This document shows, piece by piece, positions 5,272 through 7,436 of a stretch of DNA of 7,436 bases (the stretch's first letter is position 1; the number at the start of each line of letters is the position of its first letter). A program made the translations under genes and the position numbers. Source of the DNA: Victivallales bacterium. GTDB lineage: Bacteria; Verrucomicrobiota; Lentisphaeria; Oligosphaerales; Oligosphaeraceae. The notes below the pieces were generated by a model that saw only the letters and a list, made by a program, of their open reading frames with translations, did no database searches and had not been told where the DNA came from. The stretch lies in contig CAAGGB010000244.1 in the NCBI GenBank assembly GCA_900769285.1, forward strand, positions 1-7,436, written 5' to 3'.

Positions 5272-5919
5272 ATGCGCGTCAAGGACCTCGCCACCCTCGA
5301 ACGGCTGCTCGCACAGAAGCGCGCCGACGCCGCCGGCGGCACCGTCGTCCAGCGGCTCCGGCACCCGCAGCCAGACAGCGGCCAGACCACGGCCGCCGCC
5401 ACGCCGCAGCAGCGCATCATCGGACTCGACGTCGCCCTGCGCTGCACCGGCTGGGGCATCATCGACGTCCGGCGGACGCCCTTCCGGATGACCGCCGTCG
5501 ACTGCGGCGTCATCCGCAACGAGCCGAAGCTGCCGCTGAGCGCCTGTCTCCGCAACCTGGCCGCCGCCATCCGCGACCTCCGCGCCCAGTACCATCCCGA
5601 CCTCGCCGTCATCGAGGGCGGCTTCTACTGCAAGAACGTCCGCACCGCAACCGTCCTCGGCTCCGCCCGCGGTGCCGTCATCGCCATGCTCGCCGACGCC
5701 GACATCCCCGTCTTCGAATACGCCCCGCGCAAAATCAAGCAGACCGTCTGCGGCTTCGGCAACGCCTCCAAGCAGCAGGTCGCCCTCCTCGTCGCCCAGT
5801 TCCTCGACATCCAGGTCTCCTCCATCTCCAACGACGCCACCGACGCCCTCGCCATGGCCCTCACCCACGCACAGCTCACCTCCGGCGCCGGCGCCCTCCA
5901 GCCGCCCGCGCCACTCTGA
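5272..5919 (+). CDS. ruvC: RuvC-family crossover junction endodeoxyribonuclease with N-terminal extension
   Basis: Holliday-junction resolvase of the RNase H fold, acting on recombination intermediates in the cytoplasm. The core (about 48-202) has IIGLDVALRCTGWGIID (49-65), VIEGGFYCKNVRTATVLGSARG (113-134), EYAPRKIKQTVCGFGNASKQQV (149-170) and NDATDALAMALTHA (187-200). The four expected acidic residues are present: D53, E115, D188 and D191. The usual GIDPG is GLDVA here. The protein has 215 aa, against about 165-175 for ordinary RuvC, because about 47 residues precede the core: a helix (DLATLERLLAQKRADA) and a flexible linker. No ATG lies closer to the core. GAGG at 5260-5263 could serve as a weak ribosome-binding site for the ATG at 5272. 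ruvA and ruvB are not adjacent. A divergent RuvC-like resolvase with another task cannot be excluded. Confidence 0.88.
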   Translation: MRVKDLATLERLLAQKRADAAGGTVVQRLRHPQPDSGQTTAAATPQQRIIGLDVALRCTGWGIIDVRRTPFRMTAVDCGVIRNEPKLPLSACLRNLAAAIRDLRAQYHPDLAVIEGGFYCKNVRTATVLGSARGAVIAMLADADIPVFEYAPRKIKQTVCGFGNASKQQVALLVAQFLDIQVSSISNDATDALAMALTHAQLTSGAGALQPPAPL

Positions 5920-5943
5920 AATTCCATCCGCTCCGTCTCCGCC

Positions 5944-7431
5944 ATGCTGCAAACCATCGTCCGCACCGGCCAGCCCATCGCCACGCCGCACGACACCCTC
6001 CACCGCTGGAATCTCCGCTGCGGCGGCAAGGGACTCTGCGGCGCCTGCCGCATCACCCTCGTCCAGGGCGTCTTCAGCGTCGCCGGCTCCCTCGTCCGCG
6101 CCGGCGCCTTCCGCACGGAGGCCAACGCCTGCCAGACCATCCTCGTCAGCGCCACCGGCATCATCGACCTCCCTGACAGCGCCCTCCTGCCCGCGACCGG
6201 CGCCATCGCCACCCGCTGGCAGGCACAGCCGCTCCCCGACCATGACAGCCCCGTCATCGCCGTCGACATCGGCACCACCACCCTTGCCGCCGCACGCATC
6301 GAGCACGCCGCCATCGTCCGCACCGCCACCGCCTTCAACCCACAGGCCACCTTCGGCGACAACATCATCTCGCGCATCGCCCACGCCGCCACCCCCGACG
6401 GCCGAGCACAGCTCCAGCAGGCCATCGCCACCGCCATCGACCAGCTCGTCCACGAGCTCGACGACGGCGCAACGCCACCCGCGCGACTCGCCGTCGCCGG
6501 CAACACCACCATGACCTCGCTCCTCTGGAGCATCGACCCGACCCCCATGGGCCACGCGCCCTTCCGCCCCCATTGCCGACACTTCCCCACGCAAACAGCC
6601 CAAGGACTCGGCCTCCGCGCCCTCCCTCCCGACACACCCATCCTCGCCGTCCCCGCCATCTCCGCCTTCGTCGGCGGCGACCTCACCGCCGGACTCCACG
6701 AGACCCAGCCCGCCCCAGGCGACCTGCTCATCGACCTCGGCACCAACTGCGAAATCATCCTCAACGCCGGCGACCGCCTCCTCGGCACCGCCGCCGCCGC
6801 TGGCCCCGCCTTCGAGGGCTCCGGCATCGCCGCCGGACGACGCGCCACCCCCGGCGCCATCGACCACCTCCGGGACGACTTCTCCTTCTCCACCATCGGC
6901 GGACGCCTCCCCCCAGACGGACTCTGCGGCTCCGCCATGGTCGACCTCCTCGCCCTGGGCCGCCGCGCCGGCTGGCTCGACCGCTTCGGACTCCCCGTCA
7001 CCGGCCAGCTCGGCGCCCATGCCGCCCACGACGCCCACGGCACGCCCGCCATCCGGCTCACCGACCGCATCACCGTCACCGCCGCCGACATCGAGCAGCT
7101 CCTCAAGGCCAAGGCCGCCATCGCCGCCGGCATCCGCGCCCTCCTCGACGCCGCCGGCATGACCCCACACGACCTCAGACGCATCCACCTCGCCGGCGGC
7201 TTCGCCAACTACCTTGACCTCGACAGCGCCCGCGCCATCGGCATGCTTCCCCCACGCACCCCCTGCGCCATCGTCGGCAACACCTCGCTCGCCGGCGCCG
7301 CCAGACTCGCCTGCCAGCCACAGCTCCTCCACACACTCGACCAGCTCGCCGACACCCCCGCCGAAATCCCCCTCAACGACATCCCCTCCTTCGAGCAGCA
7401 CTATATCGACGCCCTCACCCTCGCGCCTTAG
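5944..7431 (+). CDS. Compact [2Fe-2S] ferredoxin-ASKHA (DUF4445) protein, corrinoid-activation type
   Basis: Member of the family that uses ATP and a [2Fe-2S] centre to reduce Co(II) corrinoid proteins back to Co(I) (reductive activators of corrinoid enzymes). The N-terminal ferredoxin part has C26-x5-C32-x2-C35 (CGGKGLCGAC) and C63 (NACQT), the four cluster ligands. The ASKHA ATPase part has DIGTTT (108-113, phosphate 1), DLGTNCE (264-270, phosphate 2), AGPAFEG (286-292), GLCGSAMVD (326-334), LAGGFANYLDLD (416-427, adenosine site) and VGNTSLAGA (444-452). At 495 aa it is shorter than the usual 600 or more. The N-terminal strand region before C26 is reduced and only about 43 residues join C63 to the ASKHA core, so the usual linker domain is largely missing. 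It starts 24 bases after ruvC and no corrinoid methyltransferase lies in the window, so the partner is unknown. Confidence 0.87.
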   Translation: MLQTIVRTGQPIATPHDTLHRWNLRCGGKGLCGACRITLVQGVFSVAGSLVRAGAFRTEANACQTILVSATGIIDLPDSALLPATGAIATRWQAQPLPDHDSPVIAVDIGTTTLAAARIEHAAIVRTATAFNPQATFGDNIISRIAHAATPDGRAQLQQAIATAIDQLVHELDDGATPPARLAVAGNTTMTSLLWSIDPTPMGHAPFRPHCRHFPTQTAQGLGLRALPPDTPILAVPAISAFVGGDLTAGLHETQPAPGDLLIDLGTNCEIILNAGDRLLGTAAAAGPAFEGSGIAAGRRATPGAIDHLRDDFSFSTIGGRLPPDGLCGSAMVDLLALGRRAGWLDRFGLPVTGQLGAHAAHDAHGTPAIRLTDRITVTAADIEQLLKAKAAIAAGIRALLDAAGMTPHDLRRIHLAGGFANYLDLDSARAIGMLPPRTPCAIVGNTSLAGAARLACQPQLLHTLDQLADTPAEIPLNDIPSFEQHYIDALTLAP

Positions 7432-7436
7432 CCGCA

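Noticed and set aside
5212..7401. Very long antisense open frame (729 codons) on the - strand
   Set aside because: It is a shadow of the GC-rich + strand genes ruvC and ferredoxin-ASKHA. Its product is a monotonous Gly/Asp/Glu/Val/Ala sequence with no recognisable domain, as expected opposite C-biased third positions.

Overview
The window is an assembled contig or contig end from a very GC-rich bacterium. All eight recognisable protein genes lie on the + strand and are tightly packed. The + strand carries far more C than G (for example 26 C against 13 G in bases 61-120), and codons strongly prefer C in third position. Gene order and families (two ExbB-like proteins, ExbD, TonB, a TPR protein and a DUF4159 protein in a row, then a [2Fe-2S]/ASKHA corrinoid-protein activator) suggest the Planctomycetes-Verrucomicrobia-Chlamydiae group, perhaps a Kiritimatiellota or Lentisphaerota relative, probably anaerobic. 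This is an inference from gene content, not a measured placement.

Bases 1-19 are not genomic: they match the 3' end of the Illumina TruSeq read-2 adapter exactly. The true sequence starts at about base 20, inside the first gene.

Region 1 (20-3100) is a TonB energy-transduction operon: a 5'-truncated exbB, a second short exbB, exbD, tonB and a secreted TPR protein, with gaps or overlaps of only a few bases to 30 bases. ExbB/ExbD would form the proton-driven inner-membrane motor and TonB would carry the force to outer-membrane receptors. The second exbB is odd. Straight after its last membrane segment the GC-rich coding DNA gives way to an A-rich repeat tract (about 790-990) with a 9-base period, which is translated in frame into a basic His-Lys-Thr tail up to the stop codon.

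Region 2 (3097-4805) holds a secreted protein with two tandem DUF4159 domains. It has its own sigma70-like promoter candidate and the only strong Shine-Dalgarno sequence in the window, and it is followed by a strong 13-bp hairpin. It is probably functionally linked to the TonB operon but can be transcribed separately.

Region 3 (4860-7431) is a second group: a stand-alone NFACT-R domain protein, a RuvC resolvase with an unusual N-terminal extension, and a compact ferredoxin-ASKHA protein of the family that reductively activates corrinoid enzymes. The three jobs (ribosome or RNA quality control, Holliday-junction resolution, corrinoid activation) have no obvious common pathway. The contig ends five bases after the last stop codon.

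I found no tRNA, rRNA, CRISPR array or transposase. The window looks mainly like ordinary core and envelope genes. The points most worth a second look are the repeat-encoded ExbB tail, the duplicated cysteine-rich DUF4159 protein and the altered layouts of RuvC and the ASKHA protein.
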